Shown one piece after another: positions 35,681 through 45,878 of a stretch of 64,000 nt of DNA. Below the pieces are notes generated by a model, which did not search any database, was not told the DNA's origin, and saw only the letters and a program-made list of their open reading frames with translations. Origin of the DNA: Blastococcus sp. CPCC 205250 (lineage in GTDB: Bacteria > Actinomycetota > Actinomycetes > Mycobacteriales > Geodermatophilaceae); contig NZ_JABGCG010000002.1 of the NCBI RefSeq assembly GCF_019799925.1, forward strand, positions 372,001 to 436,000, in the 5' to 3' direction. Each line of letters begins with the position of its first letter. Within the stretch, counting starts at the first letter, position 1. The position numbers and the translations under genes are program-made.

Positions 35681-36736
35681 TCAGCGGCGCTTGCGCTTGC
35701 CGCGGTTCGCGGGGCTGCTACCGCCGGCGCCGGAGGCGCTGCTCCCGCCGGTCGACGGCGGTGCCATCCCGTTCGACCCGCCGGTCGTGCCACCGCTCAC
35801 GCCGTTCGCCGTCGCGTCCGAGGCCGGGGCGGCCGGAGCGGGCGGGGTGGCAGGTCGGCCGCCCTTGGTGCGGACCGGCTTGGCGCCGGGCTTGGGCGCC
35901 AGCGCCTTGGGGTCGATGGCCGGCTTCTCGGCGGCCTTCTTCGCCAGCGCCGCGGGGGAGTTGGGCGGGGGCATCTTGCGCAGGATGTAGAACTGCTGGC
36001 CCAGCGTCCACAGGTTGTTGGTGAACCAGTACAGCAGCACGCCGATGGGGAAGAAGAAGCCCGTGACGAAGAGGCTGATCGGCATGCCGTAGAGCATCAG
36101 CTTCTGGATCATCGCGGCCTGGCCCTCGACCGGGCCGCTGCGGGCCATGATCTGCCGCTGGGTGTAGTACGTGGTGGCGCACATGATCACCATGAGCGTC
36201 AGCGCGACCGTGCGGATGCTGCCCCAGCTCACGCCGTCCAGCGCCAGGAGCGCCTCGGCCTTCTCGCCGGCCATGTTGAACGACGAGGAGATGGGCGCAC
36301 CGAACAGCTCGGCCTTGGCGGCCTGGTCGGTGAGCGTGCCGTCCCAGCTGTAGAGGCCCTCGGCGCCGGGCCGCAGCCGGCGCAGCACGTGGAACAGCGA
36401 GAGGAAGATCGGGATCTGCGGCAGGATCGGCAGACAGCCGGCCAGCGGGTTGACCCCGCGCTCCTTCTGCAGCTTCATCATGGCCTCGCTGAAGCCCTGC
36501 CGGTCGGAGCCGTACTGCTTGCGCAGCTTCTGGATCTCCGGCTGGATCTCCTGCATCGCCCGCTGGCTCTTGACCTGCTTGATGAACAGGCGGAACAGCA
36601 GCACGCGGATCGTGACGACGAGCATCACGATCGACAGGGCCCAGGTGATCCCGCCGGCGGGATCGAGGAACGTGGAGAACAGTGCGTGCCACTGCTTCAT
36701 CACCCACGCGATGGCGGTGTACAGCCAGTCAAGCAA
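35681..36736 (-). CDS. yidC: Membrane protein insertase YidC
   Basis: 351 residues from a TTG at 36736, chosen because AGGAGG lies 6 nt upstream and [11 protein letters not shown] is the usual start; longer in-frame starts would run through yidD. Family marks are [20 protein letters not shown] (the conserved Arg in the hydrophilic groove), [19 protein letters not shown] and [20 protein letters not shown]. Five hydrophobic segments are followed by a disordered Lys/Pro/Ser tail. It overlaps the yidD end by 8 bp, so the two are translationally coupled. It inserts membrane proteins, some with Sec. Confidence 0.94.
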   Translation of the reverse strand: MLDWLYTAIAWVMKQWHALFSTFLDPAGGITWALSIVMLVVTIRVLLFRLFIKQVKSQRAMQEIQPEIQKLRKQYGSDRQGFSEAMMKLQKERGVNPLAGCLPILPQIPIFLSLFHVLRRLRPGAEGLYSWDGTLTDQAAKAELFGAPISSSFNMAGEKAEALLALDGVSWGSIRTVALTLMVIMCATTYYTQRQIMARSGPVEGQAAMIQKLMLYGMPISLFVTGFFFPIGVLLYWFTNNLWTLGQQFYILRKMPPPNSPAALAKKAAEKPAIDPKALAPKPGAKPVRTKGGRPATPPAPAAPASDATANGVSGGTTGGSNGMAPPSTGGSSASGAGGSSPANRGKRKRR

Positions 36737-37106
36737 CGCGAGCCTCCTGCTGCGCAGACCGGCCGTCGGCCGGCGGGGACGTCGGGTCGCGTCGCGACCG
36801 GTCGGAGCCGGCGGCGGGCGCCGCACTCCCCGACGAGTAGTGGGGGCCGAGGGTTCCACCGGTGCCGCCACGCGGCGGCACCGGGTCGAACCCACCGGGG
36901 TGCCAGGGGGCGCACGTGAGCAGGCGGCGCAGCGCCAGCCAGCTGCCGCGGCCGGCGCCGTGCACCGCGATCGCCTCGGCGGCGTAGGCGCTGCAGGTCG
37001 GGGCGAAGCGGCACCGCGGCGGGAACGCCGGGCTGATCGCCCGGGAGTAGAAGCCGACGACGGCCAGCAGAGCCCGGGCGACCGGTCCCCGGCGGGGCGC
37101 GGTCAT
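36729..37106 (-). CDS. yidD: Membrane protein insertion efficiency factor YidD
   Basis: 125 residues. The core [23 protein letters not shown] and [14 protein letters not shown] is the compact YidD (DUF37) motif. The N-terminus carries a short amphipathic segment for membrane contact. The C-terminal 45 residues are disordered and extra compared with the usual 70-90-residue protein. ATG 37106 overlaps the rnpA stop by 4 bp. Confidence 0.94.
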   Translation of the reverse strand: MTAPRRGPVARALLAVVGFYSRAISPAFPPRCRFAPTCSAYAAEAIAVHGAGRGSWLALRRLLTCAPWHPGGFDPVPPRGGTGGTLGPHYSSGSAAPAAGSDRSRRDPTSPPADGRSAQQEARVA

Positions 37107-37471
37107 CGCGAGCGGACCCGCGTGCCGAGCACCCGGTCGAGGCCCGACACGAGGTCGGCCCGCAGCTGCGCGGACGTGGCCTCCGCGGCCTCCGGCCGCG
37201 CCCGCACCACCAGGTCGGCGGTGGCCGGCAGCCGGTGCAGCTCCTCGCGGACGACGGCGCGCAGCCGACGCGTCACGCGGTGTCGGACGACCGAGTTGCC
37301 CACGGCCTTGCCCACGACGAAGCCCGCCCGGGGGCCGGCCCCCTCGGGCGCGGGCCCCGGACGTTCGGGGAGGAGGTGGAGCACCATGGTCGGCCGCCCG
37401 GCACGTCGGCCCGACCGGACGACCGCGGTGAACTCCGGACGCCGGCGCAGGCGGGCCTGCGCGGGCAACAC
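37103..37471 (-). CDS. rnpA: Ribonuclease P protein component
   Basis: 122 residues from GTG 37471, one base after the rpmH stop. [17 protein letters not shown] opens the fold and [23 protein letters not shown] is the RNA-binding RNR signature. It helps the RNase P RNA mature tRNA 5' ends. The gene order rpmH-rnpA-yidD-yidC-jag-rsmG is the classical one. Confidence 0.96.
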   Translation of the reverse strand: MLPAQARLRRRPEFTAVVRSGRRAGRPTMVLHLLPERPGPAPEGAGPRAGFVVGKAVGNSVVRHRVTRRLRAVVREELHRLPATADLVVRARPEAAEATSAQLRADLVSGLDRVLGTRVRSR

Positions 37472-37472
37472 C

Positions 37473-37610
37473 TCAGGCGGAGAGGTTCTCGCGACCCTTG
37501 CGCCGACGGCCGGCGATGATCGCCCGGCCCGCGCGGGTGCGCATCCGCAGCCGGAAGCCGTGCGTCTTGGACCGACGGCGGTTGTTCGGCTGGAACGTGC
37601 GCTTGCTCAC
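37473..37610 (-). CDS. rpmH: 50S ribosomal protein L34
   Basis: 45 residues read directly from the minus strand: [20 protein letters not shown] followed by [14 protein letters not shown] and a basic end. Start is GTG 37610, stop TGA 37475-37473. It is the first gene leftward from the origin; a TATGCT -10 candidate lies about 190 bp upstream. Confidence 0.96.
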   Translation of the reverse strand: MSKRTFQPNNRRRSKTHGFRLRMRTRAGRAIIAGRRRKGRENLSA

Positions 37611-37795
37611 GGAGTACTCCCACTACACGACATCGGCGGTGCACACCCGCCGGTGGGCGGGCACGCGCGGGGGGACACCGGTGCGGCGGTTGCCGCTCCA
37701 GGCCCTCCCGGAAGCTGGTCGACCGGGGCGGTCCACGAGGCACGTCCGGCACGCAGGCGCGCCGAGGTGCCGCGGACGTGCCACGGACTCCGATC

Positions 37796-37801
37796 AGCAT
37801 A
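37796..37801 (-). promoter_or_regulatory. Candidate -10 of the rpmH operon
   Basis: On the minus strand, TATGCT fits TANNNT. It would give a leader of about 180 nt; no convincing -35 is seen. Confidence 0.35.
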
Positions 37802-37942
37802 ACCGAGGGCGGCAACCAGCCGGAGGACCGGTCGCACCCCGACTCGTCATGGTCTCGCGGGCCCCCGCCCCCGTCACGGCGACGCGCCGCCGGCCCGTGT
37901 GCGACACGCCCGGCGACGCGCCGGGAGAGCGTCGGACCGTCA

Positions 37943-37972
37943 TTGCTCCCCTGTGGACGGGGCTGTTAGCGT
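37943..37972 (+). promoter_or_regulatory. dnaA: Candidate dnaA promoter
   Basis: TTGCTC at 37943-37948, an 18-bp spacer, and TAGCGT at 37967-37972. A DnaA-box-like TGTGGACGG lies inside the spacer, which would allow autorepression. The leader to dnaA would be about 315 nt. Confidence 0.45.
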
Positions 37973-38009
37973 CGCCGTCGCTCCGGCCCGGTTCCCCCGG
38001 TCCGGCCGC

Positions 38010-38031
38010 ACGGACCGGTCGACCGGTCCGT
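38010..38031. repeat. 22-bp perfect palindrome
   Basis: ACGGACCGGTC and its exact complement meet without a loop. It lies in the rpmH-dnaA gap, about 40 bp downstream of the candidate dnaA -10. Confidence 0.8.
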
Positions 38032-38293
38032 CGACCGCCCCACCCGTCCACCCACCCCTCTCCTCTGCCCCGACCAGCGGAAACGCCAGTCGCCGGATCG
38101 GCCCCGGGTACTCCGGTGGCCGTCCGCTGCCGGTCGTGCACAGCCTGTGGACACCGGTGTGGAACCGTTGTGTCCGGATGTCCACGACGCGGACCCGGGG
38201 CACGGTGGGTCTTCCGTCCGGACGTGGGACGCCGGAGCCCACGGCCGGTCGCGGGAGCGGCGGCCGGACGACTCAGCTGAGGAGGACACGGCC

Positions 38294-39991
38294 ATGGCCG
38301 ATGCCACGGTGGACCTGGCGACGGTCTGGGACCAGATCCGCGAGCGGCTGGCCGCCAGCCTGTCCCCGCAGCAGAACGCGATGCTCAACCTCACCCGCCC
38401 GCTGGGGCTGTTCGAGGACACCATGGTGCTTGCCGCGCCGAACGGGTTCACCCAGGCGGTGCTCGAGTCGCGCATGCGCCGGGTGCTGGCCGAGGCGCTG
38501 TCCGAGCAGCTCGGCCGCGACATCCGCGTCGCCGTCCAGCTCGAGGACGCCCCGGCCGAGAGCCCCCGCGAGCCCGAGCCCGAGGACCTGCCGACCCGGC
38601 GGCCCTGGTCGGCGGCCGAGGCGTCGCGCCTCGAGGAGGACCGGCAGACCCGCGACCGCGCGGACGACGGCCGCAGCGCGTTCGGCGTCCGCTCCGACGC
38701 GCCGCCGGCCTGGGAGCGCGAGCCCGCGGCGCCCCCGGCCGAGCTGCCGCCCGACCGCGCACCGGCCCGTCGCCGGCGGGCAGCCGAGCGCGACTGGGGC
38801 GGCGGTGACGAGCCCGCCGTCCTCCCCTTCGAGTTCGACGAGCCGGGGCCCGCCCCCGACGACGGCGACGAGGGTGGCGGGCGTGCGCGCCGGGCTGCCC
38901 GGGGCGGCGGCGAGGCCGTCTCCCTGTTCGGCGGCGACCGCCGGCCGGCCGGCTCGGACCCGGGGCTCAACCCCAAGTACGTCTTCGACAGTTTCGTCAT
39001 CGGCAACAGCAACCGGTTCGCCCACGCGGCGGCGGTCGCGGTCGCCGAGGCGCCGGCCCGTGCCTACAACCCGCTGTTCATCTACGGCGACTCCGGCCTG
39101 GGCAAGACCCACCTGCTGCACGCGATCGGCCACTACGCCGCGCGGATGTTCCCCAACGTGCGGGTGCGCTACGTCAGCACCGAGGAGTTCACCAACGAGT
39201 TCATCAACCTGGTGCACTCCGGCCGGGCCGAGGAGTTCCGCCGCCGGTTCCGGGACATCGACTTCCTGCTGATCGACGACATCCAGTTCCTCGAGCGGGC
39301 CGAGCGCACGCAGGAGGAGTTCTTCCACACCTTCAACACGCTGCACAACGCCAGCAAGCAGATCGTGATCACCTCCGACCGGGCGCCCAAGAAGCTCACG
39401 ACGCTCGAGGACCGGCTGCGCACCCGCTTCGAGTGGGGCCTGATCACCGACGTCCAGGCGCCGGACCTGGAGACCCGCATCGCGATCCTGCGGAAGAAGG
39501 CCTACGGCGAGCGGCTCCAGGTGCCCGACCCGGTGCTGGAGTTCATCGCCAGCAAGGTGCAGACCAACATCCGCGAGCTCGAGGGCGCGCTGATCCGGGT
39601 CACGGCCTTCGCGAGCCTGAACAAGCAGCAGGTCGACCTGCCCCTGGCCGAGCTCGTGCTCAAGGACCTGATCAGCGACGAGCAGGGGCCGCAGATCACC
39701 GCGGCGATCATCATGGCCGCCACCGCGGAGTACTTCTCCGTGACGATGGAGGAGCTGCAGGGCTCCAACCGCAGCCGGACGCTGGTGAACGCCCGCCAGA
39801 TCGCGATGTACCTGTGCCGCGAGCTGACCGAGCTGTCGCTGCCCCGGATCGGCGCCTCCTTCGGCGGTAAGGACCACACCACGGTCATGCACGCCGTCAA
39901 GAAGATCACCAACCTGATGAGCGAGCGCCGCGCCACGTACACGCAGGTCACGGAGCTGACCGCCCGCATCAAGTCCCGCGCGCGGAGCTGA
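38294..39991 (+). CDS. dnaA: Chromosomal replication initiator protein DnaA
   Basis: 565 residues from ATG 38294 with a GGAGGAC ribosome-binding site. Domain I (about 1-90) mediates self-contact and DnaB contacts. Domain II (about 95-230) is a long acidic, Arg- and Pro-rich linker as in other actinobacteria. AAA+ domain III has [20 protein letters not shown] (Walker A) and [11 protein letters not shown] (Walker B). Domain IV ends with the DnaA-box-binding signature [15 protein letters not shown]. It melts the origin and loads DnaB. The long linker accounts for the length above the roughly 450-residue norm. Confidence 0.98.
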   Translation: MADATVDLATVWDQIRERLAASLSPQQNAMLNLTRPLGLFEDTMVLAAPNGFTQAVLESRMRRVLAEALSEQLGRDIRVAVQLEDAPAESPREPEPEDLPTRRPWSAAEASRLEEDRQTRDRADDGRSAFGVRSDAPPAWEREPAAPPAELPPDRAPARRRRAAERDWGGGDEPAVLPFEFDEPGPAPDDGDEGGGRARRAARGGGEAVSLFGGDRRPAGSDPGLNPKYVFDSFVIGNSNRFAHAAAVAVAEAPARAYNPLFIYGDSGLGKTHLLHAIGHYAARMFPNVRVRYVSTEEFTNEFINLVHSGRAEEFRRRFRDIDFLLIDDIQFLERAERTQEEFFHTFNTLHNASKQIVITSDRAPKKLTTLEDRLRTRFEWGLITDVQAPDLETRIAILRKKAYGERLQVPDPVLEFIASKVQTNIRELEGALIRVTAFASLNKQQVDLPLAELVLKDLISDEQGPQITAAIIMAATAEYFSVTMEELQGSNRSRTLVNARQIAMYLCRELTELSLPRIGASFGGKDHTTVMHAVKKITNLMSERRATYTQVTELTARIKSRARS

Positions 39992-40785
39992 GCGGACGGG
40001 GGGCCCCGCCGCCCACCGCCGCCCCCGTCGCACACCGCCGTCCACATGCCTGGGGACGCGCGATGCGGTCAGCGCACCGCCCGGGAGGCGGTCATCGGCG
40101 GGCACGGGGCGGTGACCTCGGTCGACTCGTCGATCAGTTGTCCCCAGGGATGTGCACAGGTTGGGGAATCCGGCCGGACGCCGGCGGACGTCCCCCGGTC
40201 GGGGGAACCGTGGTCCCTCCCGCCGTCCCGGCTGTCCACCGAGGTGGATAAGCCTGTTGACCAGCGGCTTCGACACCCGCCGGCCACCTCCGGGACGGCT
40301 CGGGTCCACGTCCCGGGGTCCGGTCGCGGCGTTCCTCCACGGTGTCCTGGGGACGGGACAGGGAGAGAGGGGGGACAGACCGTGGACGGACGGGGGGAGC
40401 GGTTGACAGCCGCCCGGTTGTCCACGTGTCGACACGGGCGACGGGGTCACCACGCACAGCGCACCCACATGTCGACTTCGGGGCTGACCTGCACGAAGGA
40501 GCTCGATCCCCAGCTTCCACACGTGTGATGACGAGGATGAGGGAGTTATCTCGAGGGATCCTTGAACAGCACTCTGGGTGGGGACGGCCCGCTGGTAGGG
40601 CCTCGCGGGCCGTCACAGCAGCAGTGCAGCAGCAGGGTCCGACAGTCCCCGACGACCCCTTCGCGGGACAGCGGTTTCCCCCCGACCCGGTGCGCACGGC
40701 ACGATGGGGGACCGCACCGCCGTCGGACCCCGGGTCGCAGGCGCGGTGCTCCCGCAGTGGACGACGAGCAGGGGTGGGCCAGGTC
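39992..40785. other. Replication origin oriC (dnaA-dnaN intergenic region)
   Basis: 794 bp with no supported gene. DnaA-box-like 9-mers on both strands include CCGTCCACA (40038-40046), TTGTCCCCA (40138-40146), TGTGCACAG (40151-40159), CTGTCCACC (40232-40240), GGTGGATAA (40243-40251, complement TTATCCACC) and TTGTCCACG (40418-40426). Most are one mismatch from TTGTCCACA or TTATCCACA. A less GC-rich stretch near 40525-40575 (GAGTTATCTCGAG) could be the unwinding element. The position between dnaA and dnaN is the usual actinobacterial oriC. Confidence 0.85.
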
Positions 40786-41946
40786 ATGGAGTTCCGGGTG
40801 GCGCGAGAGGTACTCGCCGATGCCGTCGCGTGGACGTCGCGCAGCCTGCCGGCCCGGCCGTCCGTGCCGGTGCTCGCCGGGATCCTGCTGGAGGTAGACG
40901 GCAGTCAGCTGTCGGTCTCGGGCTTCGACTACGAGGTGTCGGCGCGGGCGGAGGTCGACGTCCAGGCGACCGAGAGCGGTCGCACCCTGGTGCCCGGTCG
41001 GCTGCTGGCCGAGATCACCCGGGCCCTGCCGCCGCACCCGGTCGACATCCGTGCCGAGGGCCCGCGGCTGGCGATCACCTGTGGCAACGCCCGCTTCAGC
41101 CTGCCGACGCTGCCGGTCGAGGACTACCCGTCCCTGCCGACGATGCCCTCGGCGGCCGGCGTCGTGGAGAGCGACGTGTTCGCCGAGGCGGTCGGCCAGG
41201 TGGCCGTGGCCGCCGGCCGCGACGACACCCTCCCGATGCTCACCGGCGTCCGGCTGGAGATCGACGACGACCGGGTGACGCTCGCCGCGACCGACCGCTA
41301 CCGCCTGGCGGTGCGCGAGTTCGCGTGGCGCCCGGACACCCCGGGGCTCTCGGCCGCGGTGCTCGTGCCGGCCCGCACGCTCGCCGACGCGGCGAAGACG
41401 CTCACGAGCGGCCCGGAGATCGTCGTCTCGCTGTCCTCCAGCGGCAGCGGCGAGGGCATCCTCGGCCTGTCGGGCAAGGACCGGCAGACGACCACGCGGC
41501 TGCTGGACGCGGAGTTCGTCAAGTACCGGGCGATCATGCCGACGGAGTCCCACGCGCACGCGACGCTGCCGGTGGGCCTGTTCACCGACGCCGCCAAGCG
41601 CGTGGCGCTGGTCGCCGAGCGGGGCACCCCGCTGCGCTGCGAGTTCACCCCGGGCCAGGTCACGCTGCGCGCCGGCGGCACCGACGACGAGGGCCAGGCC
41701 GAGGAGCGCTGCGACGTCGAGTTCGACGGCGAGCCGCTGACCATCGGCTTCAACCCGTCGTTCCTGCTCGACGGGCTGGCCGCGGTGCACACGCCCCGCG
41801 CGCGGATGGACTTCACCAGCCCGCTCAAGCCCGCCGTGCTCTCCGGCGTGGCCGAGCCGGCCGCGGACGACGACGGCGCCGCCCGCGCCGCGGAGAAGGG
41901 CGCCGACTACCGCTACTTGATCATGCCGGTGCGTCTGCCCGGCTGA
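40786..41946 (+). CDS. dnaN: DNA polymerase III subunit beta (sliding clamp)
   Basis: 386 residues from ATG 40786 (MEFRVAREVLADAVAW). Three repeated clamp domains are recognisable; RDDTLPMLTGVRLEIDDDRVTL with ATDRYRLAVREF marks domain II, and FNPSFLLDGLAAV with YRYLIMPVRLPG marks domain III and its C-terminal partner-binding pocket. It encircles DNA and tethers the polymerase. An acidic insert near residues 355-370 is slightly longer than usual. It lies immediately after oriC. Confidence 0.97.
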   Translation: MEFRVAREVLADAVAWTSRSLPARPSVPVLAGILLEVDGSQLSVSGFDYEVSARAEVDVQATESGRTLVPGRLLAEITRALPPHPVDIRAEGPRLAITCGNARFSLPTLPVEDYPSLPTMPSAAGVVESDVFAEAVGQVAVAAGRDDTLPMLTGVRLEIDDDRVTLAATDRYRLAVREFAWRPDTPGLSAAVLVPARTLADAAKTLTSGPEIVVSLSSSGSGEGILGLSGKDRQTTTRLLDAEFVKYRAIMPTESHAHATLPVGLFTDAAKRVALVAERGTPLRCEFTPGQVTLRAGGTDDEGQAEERCDVEFDGEPLTIGFNPSFLLDGLAAVHTPRARMDFTSPLKPAVLSGVAEPAADDDGAARAAEKGADYRYLIMPVRLPG

Positions 41947-42062
41947 CTGCCGGGCCAGGTGTCCCGGGCGCCCCGCCTGGGCACCGGCACCTGCGGGCAC
42001 CCGCACCGTCGCGGACGCCACGGGAGACGTCGGACGAATCGCGACAGGAAAGGACAGCGCTC

Positions 42063-42998
42063 GTGCAGCTGGGACTCGTGGGACTGGGCAAGATGGGCGG
42101 CAACATGGCGGAGCGGATCCGCCGGGCCGGTCACGAGGTGGTCGGGTACGACCACAGTTCGGACAAGCGTGACGTGGCCAGCCTCGAGGAGCTCGTGGGG
42201 GCGCTGCAGGCCCCGCGGGTGGTCTGGGTGATGGTGCCCGCCGGTGACCCGACGCGGTCCACCGTCAAGGAGCTGTCGGAGCTCCTGGAGGCCGGCGACG
42301 TGATCGTCGACGGCGGCAACTCCAAGTACACCGACGACCAGGTGCACGACGTGATGTGCCGCGAGAAGGGCGTCGGTTACATCGACGCCGGCGTCTCCGG
42401 CGGGGTGTGGGGCCTGGAGAACGGCTACGCGCTCATGGTCGGCGGCACCAAGGACGACGTCGCCAAGGTCCAGCCGGTCTTCGACGCGCTCAAGCCGCCG
42501 TCCCCGACCGACGAGTCCGGCCAGGCGGTGCCGGGTGACGCCGGCTTCGTGCACGCGGGGCCGGTCGGCGCCGGGCACTTCTCCAAGATGGTCCACAACG
42601 GCATCGAGTACGCGCTGATGCAGGCCTACGGCGAGGGCTACGAGCTGCTGGAGGCCGTCGACCTCATCGAGGACGTCCCCGGCGTCATCAAGTCCTGGAC
42701 GCAGGGCACCGTCATCCGCTCCTGGCTGCTGGACCTGCTGGTCCGGGCGCTGGACGAGGACCCCCGCCTGGACCGGATCCGCGGCTACGCCGAGGACTCC
42801 GGAGAGGGCCGCTGGACCGTGGAGCAGGCCATCGAGAACGCCGTCCCCATGCCGACGATCGCCGCGTCGCTGTTCGCGCGTTTCTCCTCGCGCCAGGACG
42901 ACTCCCCGACGATGAAGGCCGTCGCCGCGCTGCGGAACCAGTTCGGCGGGCACGCGGTGCAGGCGGTGCGCGACCAGGAGGTCGAGCGGCCGGCCTGA
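42063..42998 (+). CDS. gnd: 6-phosphogluconate dehydrogenase, decarboxylating (short, NAD-type)
   Basis: 311 residues, the short form rather than the 470-residue form. MQLGLVGLGKMGGNMAERIRR is the nucleotide-binding start; DGGNSKYTDD, DAGVSGGVWGLENGYALMVGG and HAGPVGAGHFSKMVHNGIEY carry substrate residues including the catalytic Lys. It oxidises 6-phosphogluconate to ribulose 5-phosphate. GTG 42063 follows AGGAAAGGA. A gnd gene between dnaN and recF is typical of Streptomyces and Mycobacterium smegmatis relatives. The stop is followed by a copy of the post-stop repeat. Confidence 0.95.
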   Translation: MQLGLVGLGKMGGNMAERIRRAGHEVVGYDHSSDKRDVASLEELVGALQAPRVVWVMVPAGDPTRSTVKELSELLEAGDVIVDGGNSKYTDDQVHDVMCREKGVGYIDAGVSGGVWGLENGYALMVGGTKDDVAKVQPVFDALKPPSPTDESGQAVPGDAGFVHAGPVGAGHFSKMVHNGIEYALMQAYGEGYELLEAVDLIEDVPGVIKSWTQGTVIRSWLLDLLVRALDEDPRLDRIRGYAEDSGEGRWTVEQAIENAVPMPTIAASLFARFSSRQDDSPTMKAVAALRNQFGGHAVQAVRDQEVERPA

Positions 42999-43009
42999 TG
43001 GAGGACCCC
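42996..43009 (+). repeat. Post-stop repeat, gnd copy
   Basis: The gnd stop is followed by TGGAGGACCCC, the same as after gyrB for the first eleven bases. A hairpin here is weak. Confidence 0.45.
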
Positions 43010-43031
43010 GACACCGCACCGAGGGGCTGAG

Positions 43032-44228
43032 GTGTACGTCCGGCACCTGCAGCTGGGCTCGTTCCGCAACTGGGAGCGGGTGGACCTCGCGCTCGGCCCG
43101 GGTCCGACGGTGTTCGTCGGCCGCAACGGCGAGGGCAAGACCAACCTCGTCGAGGCGGTCGGCTACCTGGCGACCATGGGCAGCCACCGGGTCAGCTCCG
43201 ACGCCCCGCTGGTGCGCCACGGCGCCGAGCAGGCGGTGGTCCGGGCGGCGCTGCGCCGCGAGGACCGCGAGCTGCTGGTCGAGATCGAGGTGAACCCGGG
43301 CCGGGCCAACCGGGTCCGGGTCAACCGGGCGCCGCTGCCCCGGCCGCGGGAGCTGCTCGGGCTGGTCAAGACGGTCCTGTTCGCCCCCGAGGACCTCGTG
43401 CTGGTGCGAGGCGACCCGTCGGACCGGCGGCGGTTCCTCGACGACCTGCTGGTCAGCCGCACCCCGCGGCTGGCCGGCGTGCGCAGCGACTACGAGCGGG
43501 TGCTCAAGCAGCGCAACGCGCTGCTCAAGACCGCCCGGCTGGCGCGGGGCGGGGCTCTGGCGACGCTGGACGTCTGGGACGGCCACCTCGTCGACCTGGG
43601 CAGCCAGCTGCTGGCGGCGCGGCTGCGCCTGGTCGCCGACCTGGTGCCGCACGTCGCCGCCGCGCACGCGCAGGTGGCCGGTGCCGACGCTCCCGTCGCG
43701 GGGCTCGGCTACTCGAGCACGGTGCCGCTGGCCGGGGACGGGACGCCGCTGGCCGAGGGGGCCCGGCTGCCCGACGTCGCCGAGCTGGCCGCCGCCCTGC
43801 GCCAGCGGGTCGCCGAGCGCCGGACCGACGAGGTCGACCGGGGCATCACCCTGGTCGGCCCGCACCGCGACGACCTGGTGATCACCCTCGGGCCGGTGCC
43901 GGCGAAGGGCTTTGCCAGCCACGGCGAGTCCTGGTCGCTGGCGCTGGCGCTCAAGCTCGGCTGCCTGGCGCTCTTCCGGGCCGACGGCGAGGAGCCGATC
44001 CTGGTGCTGGACGACGTCTTCGCCACCCTCGACACCGACCGGCGCGCGGCGCTGGCGTCGGTGGCGCGGTCGGCGGAGCAGACGCTCATCACGGCGGCCG
44101 TGCTCGACGACGTGCCCGCGGAGCTGCGCGGCACGCGGGTGCAGGTGGCCGGCGGTGCGGCGTTCGTCGTGGACGACACGGACGGGGACCCGGTGGACGA
44201 CACGGTGCTCGAGGGAGGCGTGCGGTGA
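43032..44228 (+). CDS. recF: DNA replication and repair protein RecF
   Basis: 398 residues from GTG 43032. [18 protein letters not shown] and [20 protein letters not shown] (Walker A) open the SMC-like ATPase; the signature region reads [19 protein letters not shown] and Walker B is [13 protein letters not shown]. It loads RecA at gaps with RecOR. The stop overlaps the DUF721 start by 4 bp, as in other actinobacteria. Confidence 0.96.
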   Translation: MYVRHLQLGSFRNWERVDLALGPGPTVFVGRNGEGKTNLVEAVGYLATMGSHRVSSDAPLVRHGAEQAVVRAALRREDRELLVEIEVNPGRANRVRVNRAPLPRPRELLGLVKTVLFAPEDLVLVRGDPSDRRRFLDDLLVSRTPRLAGVRSDYERVLKQRNALLKTARLARGGALATLDVWDGHLVDLGSQLLAARLRLVADLVPHVAAAHAQVAGADAPVAGLGYSSTVPLAGDGTPLAEGARLPDVAELAAALRQRVAERRTDEVDRGITLVGPHRDDLVITLGPVPAKGFASHGESWSLALALKLGCLALFRADGEEPILVLDDVFATLDTDRRAALASVARSAEQTLITAAVLDDVPAELRGTRVQVAGGAAFVVDDTDGDPVDDTVLEGGVR

Positions 44229-44752
44229 CCGAGGAACGACCCGGCCGGCCCGGCGACACCGGAGGCGGAGGCCGACCCAGCGACGTGGCGCGCGCGGCGC
44301 TGGAGGCGGCGCGCGCGGCGGCGGCGGCCCGGCCGCAGCCGACCCGTCGGCGGATCGCCGGCCCGCGGCGGCGGTGGACCCCGGCCGGTCCCAGCGCCGA
44401 CGACCCGCAGCCGCTGGGCCGGCTGGTCGACTCCCTGGTCAGCGACCAGGACTGGACGGCGCACACCCGCGTGGGCTCGGTGTTCGGCCGGTGGGACGCC
44501 CTGGTCGGGCCGGACATCGCCGCGCACTGCCGGCCGCAGTCGCTCACCGAGGGCGAGCTGCTGGTCGTCGCGGAGTCCACGGCGTGGGCCACGCAGCTGC
44601 GGCTGATGGCGCCGTCCATCCTCGGGAAGCTGCGCGACGGGGTGGGCGGGGACGTCGTCACCCGGTTGCGCGTTGTCGGACCGACGGCCCCCAGCTGGAA
44701 GAAGGGCCCGCGGTCGGTCCGCGGGCGGGGCCCACGCGACACGTACGGATAG
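44225..44752 (+). CDS. DUF721 domain protein (DciA-like)
   Basis: 175 residues from GTG 44225. A basic, disordered start of about 60 residues precedes the DUF721/KH-like fold: [33 protein letters not shown] and [22 protein letters not shown]. The family includes DciA, the helicase-loading factor of bacteria lacking DnaC; in actinobacteria this gene always follows recF (Rv0004). It may help DnaB loading, which fits an origin-proximal place. Confidence 0.9.
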   Translation: MTEERPGRPGDTGGGGRPSDVARAALEAARAAAAARPQPTRRRIAGPRRRWTPAGPSADDPQPLGRLVDSLVSDQDWTAHTRVGSVFGRWDALVGPDIAAHCRPQSLTEGELLVVAESTAWATQLRLMAPSILGKLRDGVGGDVVTRLRVVGPTAPSWKKGPRSVRGRGPRDTYG

Positions 44753-44831
44753 GGCGGCTCCGGCAGGGGCCTGCCGGGGAGGACGGCGAGATGACCGGCG
44801 AGACGAGCGGCGAGACGACGGGGGAGCGGCG

Positions 44832-45869
44832 ATGAGCGGCCCGCAGGACCGGGACGGCTTCGACGAGCGGGACGGCAGCGGCTGGCGCGAGCCCGCCCAC
44901 CTGGGCGAGGGCTCGCCGCAGGGCGGGGATTCGTCGCAGGGTGGGGCGACCCCGCCGCCCGCCGACCCCCCGCCTGCCGACCCGCCGTCCGCGCCGCCGC
45001 CGGGCGCACAGCCGCCGTCCGCACAGCCGCCGTCCGCCCAGTCGCCCGCGGGCCCGGACCGGCCGGCCGGGGACGCCGGCTGGCAGCCGCCCGGCTGGGA
45101 CCTCCCGGCCGCCGAGCCGGCCCGGCCGCGCGAGAGCGGCGGCTACGAGCCCTGGCAGCAGGAGCAGGCCGGCCCGCAGGCGCCGCCGCAGGAGGTCCCG
45201 GCTCGCGGCGGCCTGTTCGGTCCCCGCCGGCCGCGGCAGCCCACCGAGTTCGAGCGGGTCTTCGCCTACCAGGGCGACACGGTGGGTGCCCAGGGTTGGG
45301 CGCTGCAGCAGGGCTGGGAGGTCTCCGACGGCACCGGGCCCGGGGACGCCGCCCTCGCCGTGCTGGTCGCCACCGCGCCGACGCGGCTCACCCGCGACCA
45401 CCGCCCGGCCGGGGTGATGCGCGGCCGCTACGGCAACCTCGAGCTCGTCGCCTTCGACGTCGTGTACGCCGACAAGCGCCGCGTCGTCCCCGAGTACGCG
45501 GTCACCGCGGCCCCGGTGCTGGCGACCGTCCCGAGCCTGCGGCTGTCGCCGGCCCGGTTCTGGAAGCACCGCACCGGCGGCCTCCTGCCCGTCCCCAGCG
45601 GCGACCCGGAGTTCGACTCCCGGTGGGTGCTGCTGGCCGGTGAGGACACCCCCGCGGTGCGCCGGCTGGTCGGGGACGCCACGGTCCGGCAGCTGCTGCT
45701 GGGCAGCGACGACGGCGACGAGTTCTGGTCGGCGCCTGCCGGCTCGTCCGGTGCGCTCACCGGTGGCTACGTCGCCGCGATCCGGCCCGACGGCCACCGC
45801 CCGGAGCTCATCGAGCACCACGCGCGGCTGCTGTCGGCCGTCGTCGGCGCGCTCGCCGTCGCGGGCTAG
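44832..45869 (+). CDS. Hypothetical protein with Pro-rich N-terminus
   Basis: 345 residues from ATG 44832 (after GGGGAGCGG); not recognised. The first 125 residues are Gly/Pro/Gln-rich, with PSAQPPSAQ and PADPP repeats. The C-terminal domain (about 135-345) looks globular and alpha/beta: FERVFAYQGDTVGAQGWAL, RYGNLELVAFDVVYADKRRV, SRWVLLAGEDTPAVRRLVG, RQLLLGSDDGDEFW and HHARLLSAVVGALAV. There is no signal peptide or membrane helix. It follows DUF721 closely and ends just before the ABC exporter, whose coding frame begins right after this gene's stop codon. A membrane-associated or regulatory role is speculation. Confidence 0.7.
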   Translation: MSGPQDRDGFDERDGSGWREPAHLGEGSPQGGDSSQGGATPPPADPPPADPPSAPPPGAQPPSAQPPSAQSPAGPDRPAGDAGWQPPGWDLPAAEPARPRESGGYEPWQQEQAGPQAPPQEVPARGGLFGPRRPRQPTEFERVFAYQGDTVGAQGWALQQGWEVSDGTGPGDAALAVLVATAPTRLTRDHRPAGVMRGRYGNLELVAFDVVYADKRRVVPEYAVTAAPVLATVPSLRLSPARFWKHRTGGLLPVPSGDPEFDSRWVLLAGEDTPAVRRLVGDATVRQLLLGSDDGDEFWSAPAGSSGALTGGYVAAIRPDGHRPELIEHHARLLSAVVGALAVAG

Positions 45870-45878
45870 GGAGCGGTC

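Larger units (their letters stand above)
37611..38293. promoter_or_regulatory. rpmH-dnaA intergenic region
   Basis: 683 bp without a supported gene, holding divergent promoters for rpmH and dnaA, a 22-bp palindrome and a few DnaA-box-like 9-mers: TGTGGACGG at 37952-37960, TGTGGACAC at 38146-38154 and ATGTCCACG at 38178-38186. It is less box-rich than the dnaA-dnaN gap, so it is more likely a promoter/autoregulation region than the main origin. Confidence 0.6.

Noticed and set aside
36385..36398. CACGTGGAAC near-match to parS in yidC
   Set aside because: The left half has three mismatches, so it is a half-site only.
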